64,000 bases of DNA from Liopterus haemorrhoidalis (GCA_963971575.1 OZ020618.1:7256501-7320500); one strand, 5' to 3'; numbered from the stretch's first letter, positions 13,901 to 23,678 are shown. Notes: generated by a model not told the origin, from the letters alone. Program-made: numbers and translations.

Positions 13901-16900
13901 ACTTATCGGTAAATTATTTCTAATAGACTTACTTGTAAACAATTTGTTAATCATTTCATTTCAGGCGATCATAAACAGTTGCGTCCAACTACAGCAGTAT
14001 ATCGTTTAGCTACGAAATACAATTTAGAAATATCCCTTTTTGAAAGAATGGTAAAGAACGATATTCAGTGTCATACTTTGGATGTTCAGCATAGAATGCG
14101 ACCAGAAATAGCCAAATTGATTGTTCCTGCCATATATCCAAAACTTGAAAATGATATAAGTGTACATTCTTATCCTCCTGTTCAAGGAGTGACTTCAAAC
14201 TTATTTTTCATCACGCATAAACAAGAAGAAACGCTAGTAGCTGATAGTAGTAGTAGAATGAATGTATATGAAGCACAGTTTTTAATTAAACTAGCCCATC
14301 ATTTTGTTCTACAGGGATATGATCCAAGTGAAATAACAATTTTAACAACTTACTCAGGACAAATGTTTTGTCTTTGGAGAGAAAGGAAAAATGAACCATT
14401 TTTAAGAGATGTACGAATAACTGTTGTAGATAATTTTCAAGGGGAGGAAAATAAAATAATTTTACTATCATTGGTTCGAAGTAACCCAGAATCAAATATC
14501 GGCTTCTTAAAAACGATTAATAGAGTTTGTGTAGCACTTTCACGAGCTAAAGAAGGATTTTTTATAATTGGCAACATGGATAATCTCACTAAAAGTAGTG
14601 ATATTTGGCCTAAAATTAAAGCAACACTTGAAGAACAGAACAATATTGGTACAGAATTAATACTGAAGTGCCAAATACATCCTGATCAATTAACACCTGT
14701 CAAGGAGGTGAGAGATTTTTTGAAGATTTCAGAAGGTGGATGTACCTTGTTATGTGGAAAGCAACTTAACTGTGGCCATACTTGTGCCAGTCTCTGCCAT
14801 ATTACAGATCGTGAGCATAATGAGTATGCTTGTAAAGAACCATGCACCAAGTAAGTATTTGTAGAATAAATTAATAATAAGTTCAAGGTTGAAAAACGAG
14901 GGTTGTCCGTAAAATAAGGTCTCAATTTTTTTCACTAAGAAAAACACGTTTGTTTGCAAAGAGTAAAGCTGCATTCCCACCTCTGTAAATCTATACGTTG
15001 TACGCTATGGATAATTTTTAAACGAGGTCATTTGGTATGATCGGACATGCTCGTGCTTTGTCGTTGCTATACTACTGTTGAGCGAGATAGTACGAGCTTG
15101 TCCGATCATAACAATTGCACTCGTTTAAAAACTATCTACAACGCACAGAGTGTTAAATTACTGAGGTCTGAATGCAGATTTATACTTTGTTAGAAAGCCT
15201 GGACTTTCTACTATTTTTCTACATAATCCCCGTCAGGGACGTAACCAGGATTTCAGCTTGGGGGGGGGGGGGGGGCAAAAATAACAAAATATTCTAAATT
15301 GGTCGGTACGACCTTAATTACATGGCTTGGGTAGAAAATAACAGCGTTCTAGGTCAGGGGTCGGCAACCTTTCAGTGACAAAGAGCCAAATCTATATTTA
15401 AAAAAAATCACAACATGGAAGAGCCGCTAAAAAATATATGCTATATTTAAGAAGAAAAAAAACGTACAAATTGTTTATTTGTTTTAAAATAATCAAGTAT
15501 TACAATAAATTAATATTTAATTATACATTTAGAATGTGATACCTATTGTAGTTGCGAGTATATTACAATATAATAATTTTTTTAATGGGACGATTGTTCC
15601 TGTATAGTGTTCTATAAGACTTTAATATTTGGTGAATATTCAGTAAACTTTAACTTAAGGCAGCACTCAAGTTTCAGGTCAGTAAGATTACTTCTTATCT
15701 GACTCTTTATTAATTTCATATGTGAAAAGATTTGCTTACAGTAATATGTGGATCCGAAAATTGTCAGTAACCCAAAAGCATAATTTTTTAAAAGATTGAA
15801 CGATTCTGGAAGACGGTTCCAAGCTTCGAAAATAACTTTATCTACATTTTGAAGATTGCGAATTTCGGTCCACTTATGCTGGGAAGATAAAATTCACTTT
15901 TTTCTTTCTAAATTTTCCAGTTCAGAATTAAGATTTAAGAATATATAATTCCATAAGCCTTTGGATTTCAAATCCACTAATTGAAGGTGATAAATGTAAT
16001 TGCTACATATCTACTTCAATTGGTTTTGTCAAAAAAGCTAGTGTAGCTTTATATTTTCTAAACTCTTTAAATCTATCTCGAAAAGCTTCTTGCATGTTAA
16101 CAATAGTTTGTGCAAAAAAATGCATTAATAACATGTTTTTGTAAATTAATAAAAAGTAAATTTTTTTTTGCACGTAAATCATTCACAAATACAGATTACT
16201 TTTTTTCTAAACTAATAACTTCTTCTAAAAGGGAATATGCAGTAACTCGGGGAATTACCGGGCGTGAATTGCATCGTAAAACATTCTGAAAAATACAAAA
16301 CCTGTATAGCACAGGCAGAAAGTTGAAAATTAAAAAATAGATTATATTAAAATAAAAACCAGCCAATTTTCAAAGAGCCACAAAATTTTCTAAAAGAGCC
16401 GCAGGTTGCCAACCCTTGTTCTAGGTCTTTTGTAGTATATTAAATAATAAAAGTCCAATAAATTTATAAATTATCCTATCCATATTATACTATCCTGGGG
16501 GGGGGGGCAAATGCCCCCTATGCCCCCCCCCTGGCTACGTCCCTGATCCCCGTTGCGATCGTTGCATTTTTACATGCGGTGTAGAGTAGATTCAAATAGA
16601 GAAGGATCCACGACCGTTACAAAATTGCGCAAACAAGATAACGCTAGTGGCGGAGACAAATAAAATATTTTCAAACCAAATGGGACAATTAAATAATATT
16701 TTTTATGGAATTAGTTAAGAAACGATTTAAAAGCTATATATTAAAATATAAATGAAAAAAATATAAATAAAATGCTGTTTAATATAAATATGTCAGTCAT
16801 AAATGACAGAAGGCAAATTAATTATGAATAAAAAAAGTAAATATGCCGACCAGACGGGAGAAAATATATATTGCAGTAAAATTAATTTTATTATTAAATT

Positions 16901-19900
16901 TATATCGGTCATATGTACTCTTAGAGATGCCAGTTGCAGCAATCACTCGTTCCCGGAAATTTGTTACAGGAATTTAAAAGTTTTTGAAATTAGCTTCCTT
17001 CTTCATGAACTGCATAACATTATTAATAATTTCGCGGCTCTGGCTATGAAGCACTCCTTTATGTCCCACTAATTGCTTCTGCATTTTGTAAAACACTGTT
17101 TTTAAAATGAAAACATAAATTAATTTCATAACCTCAACTTATCCTACTGTTCTATTACCAAATATGTATTTTTCTACTTACGTCGTGTTCCACTAACAAA
17201 TAATTAGTATTAAAAAATATGATTTTAGATTGTAGATGTATTATAGTAATATAGATATTTTATATAAACACGTTGGAAGCTCGTAACTCATATAAGACTT
17301 CTACGGCTATGAGTAACAAACCTAACACCCCTATTATAAGTAAATTAGACCCATCCAGACGAAAAATGGTTTCTGCACACTTTTATTGATGTACTCAAGT
17401 CTATTTGAATCGACTCTAGCATTTTTTGTATGCCCGTGTCGCAGAACTCTCCCGCCGCGGCGCGCATGTAGCGTATGACCTCTTCTTTCAACCCCTCGTT
17501 GGGCCTCAAATTCGTCCCACCCAGGTGGGACTTCAACGCAGGAAAGAGATGATAATCACTAGTGCTAGGCCCGGGCTAAAGGGGGGGTGACGTTATCCCT
17601 TTCGAAACCGATGGCCGTCCAGCACGGTGTTCATCATGGACATCTGTTTTTAAACTCTGCACCAGTCAATTTTTGAACAATTACTGAACAATTTTTATTA
17701 GTAAAATTTTTGTCTAAAATTCATAGTAGAGATAGAACATGCAATTGAAAATTTAATATGGAAAAGCTTCATGTTGCAAGTCGATAAAGGACATATGCTA
17801 TAGGCCAGCGGTTCTTAAACTGTGGTCCGCAGACCCCTGGGGATCTGCGAAACAATTTTGACATTAACTTTACATCCCCCAACTTTTCGCTTTTATTCAA
17901 ATAACTCATTTAATAAAAATCCTACATGGTCAAGACTTTTTGTATTTGTTGTTATCTAACTAGTTATTGACATAACTAAACAATAATTAGTAAAAATTTA
18001 ATTATTTTTATTCAACTGCAAATTATTTACAGAAAACATATAATAAGATCTATTTTGACCAATATTTGACCAAGAAATGTTTATATGAGTTTAACGTATT
18101 ATAATTTGTAACTTTTTTAATTCTTTTTATTACTATTTTTTATTAATTTTATGTTTTTTATTCTATATACTAATAAAAATGTTCCTGTATAAATGCACAA
18201 AACAATTTATTAAAATAACCTGCGATACATTTTTACCAATATTTGTTACAACGTAGTGCCTATGAGATTATTGAGCCAGAAATTAAGTCTCAAGAACGAC
18301 GTAAAATGCCTAGAGTTGGGATGGGGTCCGCAAAAAAAAAAATCTTGTTCAAGAGGGGGTCCTCGGACTACATAAGTTTAAGAACCCCTGGTATAGGCAA
18401 ACATTTTGGCGGAACTAGATTTTGAAATCTTGTAATTTTTATCTATTAATTCGGACTTTTAGTCATTTTGTTTAAGCTTTGTAAATCATACTCACATTGC
18501 CAATTCTATATTAAGTTGATTGTCATTATAAAATTTGAATTTTTTGTCATTCTTGATAAAAATTTCCCATTCATATATTTTTTTTCTTCAAAATATGGAA
18601 AAATGTATTAAAATTTTTAACATACGTCATTCGTTTCCATGGTTTCACTGTTGTAATTTTAAATTTTCACATATCAAATCTTACACATGAAATAACCCAA
18701 GAAAGGTCCCTTTTCATGACAACCTAAAAGAACGAAATTTCCATTTAGTTCCGCCTAATCATTTGGAATAGCTGTATGTATATATGCACCGGAGAGGAAG
18801 GATTCTGACTTTTTTAAATAAAAGTCTACAATGATCTTTAAAATTTGCCGATGCTTAGTATTTTTATTGCTTTTTTTGAAGTACAAAATTTTTCCGTATC
18901 TGGTATAAATGATTTGTTCCTGTGTGCTACTTTAAAAATTAGAAATTAAAATTATTCATCCAATAGATATTAGTTTTTTTTTTTTTTTAGAATTCTATGT
19001 GATGTTGGACATCCTTGCCCAGATTTATGTTACAAAGTATGTAGACCATGCAGAGTACCAATGCAAAGGACACTACCATGTGGGCATATCCACTGGCTGC
19101 CATGTCATATAGATACAGCCAAATATATATGTCCTACCTTGGTTGATGTGACATTAGACTGTGGACATAACGCCAAAAAACCCTGTCATGAAGACATTGA
19201 AAAATTCCCTTGTCCACATCCGTGTGAAATACGAAAGTTATGTGGACACAAATGTGATAAAACATGTCATATAAAGAATGATCCGGATCATTTACAAATT
19301 AAATGTTTTCAACCCTGTGGGAAATTTAGTGCTAATTGTAGTACAAACTCACATAACTGCCCGTTAAAATGTTTTGAGGAATGTCCACAATGTGAAGTTA
19401 TTGTTCAAAAACAACGTACAGTATGTATACATAGGCATGATGTTAGTTGTTGTGTTGATGTAGACAAAATTGTTTGTGAAAAGCGATGCGATAAAGTAAT
19501 GCTTTGTGGCCATAAATGCAGAATGAAATGTTGCGAACCTTGCGGAAATTGTCAAGTAAAAGTTGACAAAGCGATTGCAATTTGCGGCCATAAACTTAAA
19601 GTAAAATGTTGTGAGGAACCAAATCGCAAACAATGTATTAGAAAATGTCCATTGCTTTTAACATGTGGGCATGCTTGTCAAAATCGCTGCAACCAAGAAT
19701 GTACTACCCGATGTTCTGAATTAGTAGATAATCCATTTGATGCTCTATGTGGACACACATTTAAAATACCTTGTTACAAAAGAGAAATATTATTAACTAA
19801 AAATTCACAAGCAGATATAAATTCTTATAATATACTGCAGCATTGTCAAAATCCATGTGGCACATTGTTATCTTGCGAACACACTTGCTCTGGGACTTGT

Positions 19901-21361
19901 GGAACATGTGTTCAAGGCCGTATACATCTAAGTTGTCAAGAACAATGTGGAGCTTCTTTAATCTGTGGTCACCAATGTGAAATACCTTGTCGTGAAACTT
20001 GTCAACCATGCGGAAAAAAATGTGAATATAGATGTGTTCACTCTAAATGTCCAAAGAAATGTGGTGAACCCTGCGTAAATTGTGTAGAACCATGTCCAAG
20101 AAACTGTGAACATGTAAGATGTCGTAAAAAATGTTGGGAATTATGTACAGTTGAAGCTTGCACAGAACCTTGTCTTAAAATATTAAAATGTGGACATCCT
20201 TGCGTTGGTTTTTGTGGTGATCCATGTCCACCTATTTGTCGCATTTGTGATCCTGAGAATGAAGCATTCGAGGTATTATTTGGAAACGAGGATGAACCAG
20301 ATGCTAGGTTTATCTACCTCGAAGAGTGCAAACATTCAATTGAAGCAGAAGCAATGGATAATTGGTTATTGCAAGGTACTGATGACAAGAAAGATGAAGA
20401 AATTAATATTAAACGTTGTCCACGTTGTAAAACTGCCATTACAAAAAATAAACGTTATTCTAATTATATAAAAATTGCTTATAAAGATATCACAGCTGTG
20501 AAAGAAAAACTTTTTGGAAATTATAAAGACAATGCAATTATGATGCAGGATATGAATGTAAGGATTACAACTCTTACAAATAGAGATGCCAGATTAACAA
20601 TTCAAAGCATGTATTTAATGAATGTTTTATCAGGTATGCAAAAATCATTACAACCTGCAGTTAAAGGAAAACGTCAAGTGACGAATAAAATCGTAATGAA
20701 TGCTTATGAAGCTCAACTTGAAATCATAGAAAGACTAATTAAAATTTATATGAAAAGCAAATTGAACCAACCTGAATCTATCAATAAATGTATCCAATAC
20801 ATTGATTTCTTGTTGATCATTTTATTGAGGCAACAAGATCGCATTACTAAACAAGAAATAAATGATTTTCAGCTAGAAATTTCTAAATTTGAAAAACTCT
20901 GTAATGTATTAATGATTGAAGAAGATCCTAATTTCAGACAAGTATTTGCATCTCAGGTATCTGTGAAAAGAATACACACTGATATTTGGAGCAGGCTTAA
21001 TTCTATTAAAAAATTCACGTTTGAACAAAACGATTATTTAAAAATTAATATAAAAGCTTTAATAGAATTAGTAAATAAAAATATACAAATAACAGCAGAA
21101 GAAAAAGCTATGATTGTAAAAGCAATGGGTATGGCACAAGGGCACTGGTATAAATGTCCAAATGGTCATACATACTGCATCACTGAGTGTGGTGGAGCTA
21201 TGGAGGTTTCAAAATGCAATGAATGTGGTGCACCAATTGGCGGCAGTAATCATGCTCTTCTATCTACAAATAGACATGATGGATCAATGGATGGTTCTAG
21301 TCGTGCGGCTTGGTCAAATGCCGCAAATTTGGACATGAGAAATTTCCACTTTGAGGATTAA
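1138..21361 (+). CDS. ZNFX1: ZNFX1-like RNA helicase, copy A (5' end outside window)
   Basis: Joined exons 1138-1936, 6628-8254, 11387-11699, 13825-13908, 13965-14850 and 18991-21361 total 6,080 nt: two leading bases that finish a codon begun upstream, then 2,025 codons and TAA. Every intron is GT-AG and every junction keeps frame. Order of domains: helical ARM-like N-terminal region, SF1 helicase with Walker A GPPGTGKT, DE-box variant VEEAAE, motif III GDHKQLRP, QHRMRPE, VDNFQGEE and ALSRAKEG, then a cysteine/histidine-rich NFX1-type zinc-finger array and a C-terminal RZ-type finger followed by a conserved tail. This is the architecture of ZNFX1 (about 1,900 residues in mammals), an RNA-binding UPF1-class helicase linked to small-RNA inheritance and antiviral sensing. 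By comparison with copy B, one coding exon of about 125 codons should lie left of the window. Introns are swollen by transposons. The helicase motifs and both finger types are intact, so I infer a functional gene. Confidence 0.93.
2175..2654 (+). mobile_element. PIF/Harbinger-like MITE, copy 1
   Basis: The left end reads AAGCCTGGAACAGAATGCA and the right end, inverted, AAGTGGGGAACAAAATGCA. TAA at both sides fits the 3-bp target duplication of Harbinger elements. Internal sequence is rich in GACGGCG/CGCCGTC motifs. A short frame starting MDDEDLCVMLFMLYAS (from 2354) is shared with the inverted copy at 25587-26052. Confidence 0.65.
2986..3343. mobile_element. inverted-repeat MITE (TATAGTGCGTTCGAAGGTGA family), copy 1
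   Basis: The terminal repeats TATAGTGCGTTCGAAGGTGA and their inverse flank about 355 bp; the repeat continues inward to GTTTGC. TA at each side fits a Tc1/mariner-type target. A second copy lies inverted at 28931-29265 and a decayed one at about 34756-34965. The 98-codon frame inside is shared by both copies only because the element is; it is not a gene. Confidence 0.75.
3811..4797. mobile_element. non-autonomous hAT element with internal tandem repeats
   Basis: Ends are TAGAGATGGG and its inverse CCCATCTCTA, flanked by a perfect 8-bp target duplication GTACTAAA (3803-3810 and 4798-4805). No transposase is visible. Much of the right half is a degenerate tandem array. A second, incomplete copy is at 33507-34697. 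Confidence 0.9.
4298..4690. repeat. degenerate tandem array inside the hAT element
   Basis: GACCTGTGTCTCGGGATCAT or close variants recur at about 4298, 4405, 4488, 4591 and 4673 (spacing 107, 83, 103 and 82). Units carry ACCGGCTCTAAGC and GCGACGTTCTACCTACGA and mostly differ by presence of an ATATATTGCAAGA spacer. Confidence 0.8.
4851..5009 (+). mobile_element. tRNA-derived SINE, copy 1
   Basis: The head resembles a tRNA with an A box (TAGCGTAGTGGTAACACA) and a B box (GGTTCGAATCC), then a tRNA-unrelated body (TTGTCCTGGCTAATTGCC) and an A-rich tail with AATAATAATAA. It is flanked by a 13-bp target duplication ATCTTGACAGAAA (4838-4850, 5010-5022). It sits within the interrupted 310-bp repeat. 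A second copy is at 24972-25117. Confidence 0.9.
5236..5661. other. intron sequence between repeats, nothing recognised
   Basis: AT-rich sequence in intron 2 of copy A, between the tandem repeat and the mariner. A stretch near 5276-5370 resembles the empty flanks of other repeats (GATAAACAAAGACAGACG), but I cannot define an element. Confidence 0.35.
5662..6577 (+). mobile_element. internally deleted mariner element, copy 1
   Basis: Terminal repeats CAAGGTGTCTCAAAAGAAAT and inverse, TA at both sides (5660-5661, 6578-6579), 916 bp. The frame from about 5777 (ERFSGADRALCVREFYKNGD ... HRSSLHRIMHKDLKLHPYKI) is the helix-turn-helix part of a DUF4817/mariner transposase. The middle, with the first two catalytic acids, is deleted. 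The end remains (6220-6470: WPPRSPDLTPMDFFLWGYLK ... LHLDDIIFKK). It cannot encode active transposase. A copy of the same length with a similar deletion is at 33720-34635. Confidence 0.92.
6628..8254 (+). CDS. ZNFX1: ZNFX1-A exon 3: helicase lobe 1A and acidic insert
   Basis: The acceptor GTTTTAG ends at 6627 and the donor GTATGT starts at 8255. The exon holds 542 codons after one base that completes the split Arg. Walker A (GPPGTGKT) lies near 7450-7475 and motif Ia (CFTNHALDQF) near 7545-7577. After motif Ia comes a helicase insert ending in an acidic run (DESDAEGSDDDFYDAE, near 7968-8016). The acceptor sits only about 50 bp right of the mariner copy that ends at 6577. Confidence 0.93.
9357..9440 (+). 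repeat. degenerate tRNA/SINE head
   Basis: GCAGCGTAGTGGTTGGCTCA resembles a pol III A box in tRNA context; a recognisable B box is lacking. It sits in the loop of the fold-back element. I read it as a SINE relic. Confidence 0.35.
10208..10626. mobile_element. MITE of the GTTCCAAAC...GCGGAACTA family, copy 1
   Basis: Long near-perfect terminal repeats begin CTACTACAGTCTGTTCCAAA and continue to GCGGAACTA; the right end is the inverse with one mismatch in about 36. Shared interior pieces (ACGAGAAGGGACCTTGCTTG, ATGATTTACAAAGCTTAA) recur at 18400-18768, 24449-25493 and 61197-61381. Confidence 0.75.
11387..11699 (+). CDS. ZNFX1: ZNFX1-A exon 4: helicase insert end
   Basis: Acceptor AAATTTCAG ends at 11386; donor GTAAAA starts at 11700. 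It encodes 104 codons plus one base, starting YRFDQHKYGN and containing LTPNERWGLYWKLVDEYYNA and GMTTTGAARY, the stretch just before the DE box in ZNFX1. Its partner in copy B (45002-45311) differs by only a few residues and lacks one codon. Confidence 0.92.
11778..13692. mobile_element. 1.9-kb fold-back (palindromic) element
   Basis: The left end TTTTTAGGGTTTTGTAGGTA is mirrored at the right end. Arms of about 850-900 bp meet near 12630, where AATTGATGTGAAGTGTGAAT and its inverse flank a short loop. Further mirrored blocks: ATTTAATTCTATGTTT, AATACTGCA, GACAGACAGAC near the ends. Arms differ by small indels. Each arm carries a tRNA-like piece. The transcript of intron 4 would fold into a long hairpin. 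A fragment recurs at about 48880-48970. Confidence 0.85.
13078..13180 (-). repeat. tRNA-like sequence in fold-back arm
   Basis: On the minus strand GTGGCGTGGTTGGA resembles an A box and GGGTTCGAATCC is a full B box, about 45 bp apart. The opposite arm (12140-12185) holds GGTGTAGTGGTTAGAC but has lost the B box. The strand does not show a clean cloverleaf, so I take it as a SINE-like head, not a tRNA gene. Confidence 0.45.
13693..13824. other. repeat fragment before exon 5
   Basis: GCCTCCCCCAAATTTTACTC ... GCTAGCGCCGCCACTG is a right-end fragment of a hAT-type MITE family that is also seen at 39700-39905. The last about 40 bp before exon 5 match the same position in copy B and are true gene intron. 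Confidence 0.45.
13825..13908 (+). CDS. ZNFX1: ZNFX1-A exon 5: helicase motif II
   Basis: An 84-nt micro-exon, too short for most ORF searches. Acceptor TTTTTTAG ends at 13824; donor GTAAAT starts at 13909. It encodes VIVEEAAEVLESHVVVSL and onward to LILIG, the Walker B/DEAD-like motif II of the ZNFX1 family (E-E rather than D-E). The splice to exon 6 rebuilds the Gly of motif III (G|GDHKQLRP in DNA terms: G plus GC). Confidence 0.94.
13965..14850 (+). CDS. ZNFX1: ZNFX1-A exon 6: helicase motifs III-VI, first zinc ligands
   Basis: Preceded by a 56-nt intron (13909-13964) ending TTTCAG; donor GTAAGT at 14851. It encodes motif III GDHKQLRP, the QHRMRPE box, motif V VDNFQGEENKI and motif VI NRVCVALSRAKEG. 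The last part (CTLLCGKQLNCGHTC...C) begins the NFX1-type zinc-finger region. The exon ends with two bases of a Lys codon. Confidence 0.94.
15234..16545. mobile_element. hAT element (outer), CAGGGACGTA ends
   Basis: Ends CAGGGACGTAACCAGG and inverse of CCTGGCTACGTCCCTG, with G-run/C-run sub-ends. The 8-bp target duplication ATCCCCGT is perfect (15226-15233, 16546-16553). It hosts the element at 15355-16418. Confidence 0.9.
15355..16418 (-). mobile_element. hAT element (inner), CAGGGGTCGGCAACC ends
   Basis: Ends CAGGGGTCGGCAACCTTTC and inverse of GCAGGTTGCCAACCCTTG, a well-known hAT terminal type. The 8-bp duplication TTCTAGGT is perfect (15347-15354, 16419-16426). About 15640-16320 appears to be decayed transposase on the minus strand, with no open frame left. 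Confidence 0.9.
16601..17344. other. intron 6 sequence, nothing recognised
   Basis: AT-rich. An 89-codon frame at 16803-17072 has no family pattern I know and no partner elsewhere in the window. Confidence 0.35.
17345..17536 (-). pseudogene. mariner transposase C-terminal fragment
   Basis: The minus-strand frame KSHLGGTNLRPNEGLKEEVI ... AAAGEFCDTGIQKML matches the C-terminal part of mariner transposases ahead of the final DKC...NGDYVEK end. It then loses the family pattern, so it is broken. It lies in intron 6 of copy A. Confidence 0.7.
17806..18390. mobile_element. hAT MITE, CAGCGGTTCTTAAAC ends
   Basis: Ends CAGCGGTTCTTAAACTGTGG and inverse of AAGTTTAAGAACCCCTG. Flanks CTATAGGC (17798-17805) and GTATAGGC (18391-18398) are an 8-bp duplication with one difference. 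No transposase frame. GGTCCGC motifs near both ends. Confidence 0.85.
18400..18768. mobile_element. MITE of the GCGGAACTA family, decayed copy
   Basis: Starts GGCGGAACTAGATTTTG and ends ATTTAGTTCCGCCTAATCAT, with the shared internal blocks AAATAACCCAAGAAAGGTCC and ATTCGTTTCCATGGTTTCA. It directly abuts the hAT MITE ending at 18390. Confidence 0.65.
18991..21361 (+). CDS. ZNFX1: ZNFX1-A exon 7: NFX1 zinc-finger array, RZ finger, stop
   Basis: The acceptor is a long T run ending TTTTTTTTAG at 18990; the stop TAA is at 21359-21361. The first residues are ILCDVGHPCPDLCY, 23 codons before the first in-frame ATG at 19061. About 400 residues follow with repeated CGH-x-C and C-x3-C patterns (NFX1-type fingers), then EECKHSIEAEAMDNWL, a helical C-terminal domain, and an RZ-type finger near 21140-21240 (GHWYKCPNGHTYCITECGG, then CNEC). 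The tail after it (MDGSSRAAWSNAAN) matches the conserved ZNFX1 tail. Confidence 0.93.
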
Positions 21362-21547
21362 ACCTAAGGTTACCTTTTTAAAAATAAGGTACTTTATATT
21401 ATACACAGGTGATTTTAAAAGATGGTTACTACAGAACGGTTAATCGCTTAAAATTTGTGCAAAGCGATTTAATTATTTGGTTATAATATATTTAAAATAT
21501 ATACATGAATTATATTTTATCTTTCAATCCCGTGATAAGGATATTTA
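21362..21547. other. 3' flank of ZNFX1-A
   Basis: The first 186 bp after the stop. No clear AATAAA is visible before the mariner insertion at 21548, so the polyadenylation site is either non-canonical or lies inside the transposon. Confidence 0.4.
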
Positions 21548-22074
21548 CGAGGGTTGCCTTTTATATTTCGGGATTTGAGATCAAAAACAATTATGAACAA
21601 AAATGGCTTTATTGTTTTTTTAAATATTCTACATCAATACACTGTTGCATGCGTTTGAACCAAATTTCGAAGCACTTTTTCCACTGCGATTGTCAAATTA
21701 TGTGGGATCCAACGCGAAATCTTTTTGACGGCCAAATGTTCATGCAATAGTGTATGTATGCTGGTCCCACTAATACCCTTTTCACACTAGATCTTTAAGA
21801 TCGGATGTTAAAGTGAATGTATCTTTAAACGCTAATGTGAAACCGTATGGCCTCGGTTAAATACAAGCGATGTTTAAGACAGAGATCTGCGTCTTAAACT
21901 TCGCCCGCATTGCCAACTTAATTTCTATTATAAAAAAATACTCCTTGAATTTGTGCTGTCAACATTTTATATTATCATAACCAAGAATACTGTATTATAT
22001 CGACGTTATAAGAAGTTTATACTTATTGTTATAATAAAATTATTTATTTTAATAATGTGTTTAATAAAATACAG

Positions 22075-23077
22075 CAGTGGTTCTCAAACTTTTTGAGCTG
22101 CGGAGCCCTCCAAAGGCATACAAATTTCCACGGAACCCCACTGGTGCACTAATTATGTGTATGTGCCACTCGACGATACCTAATATCGAAGAGTATATAT
22201 ATATATTTATAAATAAAAAGAAAGGATTAAATTATTTGTACTTCAATAAAATCATTTATTTATCAGAAAATAATTGCAAAATATTATAAAAAACAAACAT
22301 TTTTAGTGGGATGCATGGGCTTGTTTCCTATTTTTACATAATTCTTTTATGTGTGGCTTTATAGAGGACAGTTGAATCCTCATATCAGCTTCTGCATCGA
22401 GTCTGTTGCGGTATTTTGTTTTTGTTGCAGCATACGAAGAAAATCCAGATTCGCACAGATAAGTCGTAGCGAAAGGAAGAAGTATTTTAACAGCTTTCAT
22501 TGATAAATCTGCATATTCTTCTCTCAAAGTGCACCAAAATTCTGGCAAAGATAGTTTTTCAAATATGGCCTGTAGTGAGGAATCTGAAATCATGTCAATG
22601 AAAATTTCGTGCTCCTTAGCTGTGAATGTTTCTGGCCTTTTCTGAACTATGAATGGGTTTCTAATCCATGTATAATTTTTAAGCTTTTCATTCTCTTCAT
22701 CTGGAAAATATTGTTGTCCGATCTCAACTGTCAAACTCAACTAGTCTTTCTGGACCGGAGCATTTTGCGTTGCAACAAAAACTCAAATCGTAAAAACTGT
22801 GAAAAAATCGTGGAACAATTGAAGAACTGACTTACTGTTTTTATCGAATAAGCGAGTGCACTATATTGAGTTAACCGTTACAGATTTTTTTAGTTCATTA
22901 ATTAAATAAATCTAAACTTTTCAGAGCAACAAATTAACTTTATGTAAATTAATAATAATTATAATTTTTTATTAATATATATTAATTTTTAGCGGATTGA
23001 AATTTATAATTCACGGAGCCCTTTGAGGTAGCTCGCGGAACCCCAGGGCTCCGCGGAGCACACTTTGAGAACCGCTG
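22075..23077 (-). mobile_element. hAT element with transposase fragment
   Basis: Ends CAGTGGTTCTCAAACTTTTT and inverse of CACTTTGAGAACCGCTG. Perfect 8-bp duplication AAATACAG (22067-22074, 23078-23085). Inserted into the MITE that sits in the mariner, so this is the third level of a nest. Confidence 0.92.
22303..22740 (-). pseudogene. hAT transposase C-terminal (dimerisation) region
   Basis: The 145-codon minus frame contains LSLPEFWCTLREEYADLSMK, ILLPFATTYLCESGFSSYAA, TKTKYRNRLDAEADMRIQLS and ends AHASH. This is the hATC region seen in ZBED5/SCAND3-type transposases. BED finger and catalytic parts are missing, so it is a truncated remnant within an element of only 1 kb. Confidence 0.88.
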
Positions 23078-23366
23078 AAATACAGAACTACAATAATTGA
23101 GATAAAATGTATCGACTTACATGTTAATACAGGTGTAATATATTCTTTATTGTAGTGCCTTTATTGTAGAATGAAATGAAATATCCTTAATTGTTTATAA
23201 TAATTCAAAATGTGCGTCTGCGCAGACAGTTCAAAACTGGTAATTTCATGACGGTAACTTAAGGACAAAATTACTGTAGCTGATGACAGCACCAGAGATT
23301 TAATCAAGTGTGAAAGCATACCGATCTTAAACATCGGTGAACTTTAAGTTCACTCGTCTTAAAGAT

Positions 23367-23678
23367 CTAGTGTAAAAAGGGTATGATGCCCAAGGATACC
23401 TCAATCTCACGATAAGTCACATGACGATCTTGCAGTATCAGTTCACGCACATCAATGTTTTGCGGAACAACAACCGATTTTGGACGACGTTCACGAAATT
23501 CGTCCTTAAACGAACTACGGCCACGATTGAAGTCGGCAAACCATCGATAAACATTAGTCCTTGATGGTAATTCATCGCCAAAAGTTGAATTAAGCTGATC
23601 GATGCACTGTTGTTGGATTAATCCACGTCGAAAGTTGTAATAAATAATCGCTCGAAAATGTTCACGATTTAATTCCAT
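23367..23678 (-). pseudogene. mariner transposase N-terminal part
   Basis: From ATG at 23678, MELNREHFRAIIYYNFRRGL, then PSRTNVYRWFADFNRGRSSF and DEFRERRPKS: the paired-like DNA-binding region of Mos1-type mariner transposase. The frame is cut just after REIEVSLGI by the MITE at 21774-23383, which adds foreign residues and a stop. Confidence 0.9.

Larger units (their letters stand above)
14897..16600 (-). mobile_element. mariner C-terminal relic, interrupted by nested insertions
   Basis: ACGAGGGTTGTCCGTAAAAT at 14897 looks like a mariner terminal repeat. Removing the hAT at 15234-16545 and one 8-bp duplicate rejoins a minus-strand frame ending NGDYVEK-stop, the usual end of mariner transposases. 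A small inverted-repeat MITE (about 14965-15186; AAAGCTGCATTCC and inverse CTGAATGCAGATTT) lies between that end and the terminal repeat. Confidence 0.65.
21774..23383. mobile_element. MITE of the CCCTTTTCACACTAGATC family, copy 1 (carries a hAT)
   Basis: Ends TACCCTTTTCACACTAGATC and inverse of GATCTAGTGTAAAAAGGGTA. TA at both outer positions. Inner block (CCGATGTTTAAGATCGG-like) is mirrored. Removing the hAT at 22075-23077 leaves about 600 bp, the length of the copy at 54461-55061. Other copies: 37061-37531, 37535-38005. Confidence 0.85.

Noticed and set aside
14010..14980. several minus-strand frames of 62-79 codons
   Set aside because: They are shadows of ZNFX1-A exon 6, repeated at the same offsets in copy B, with no family pattern.
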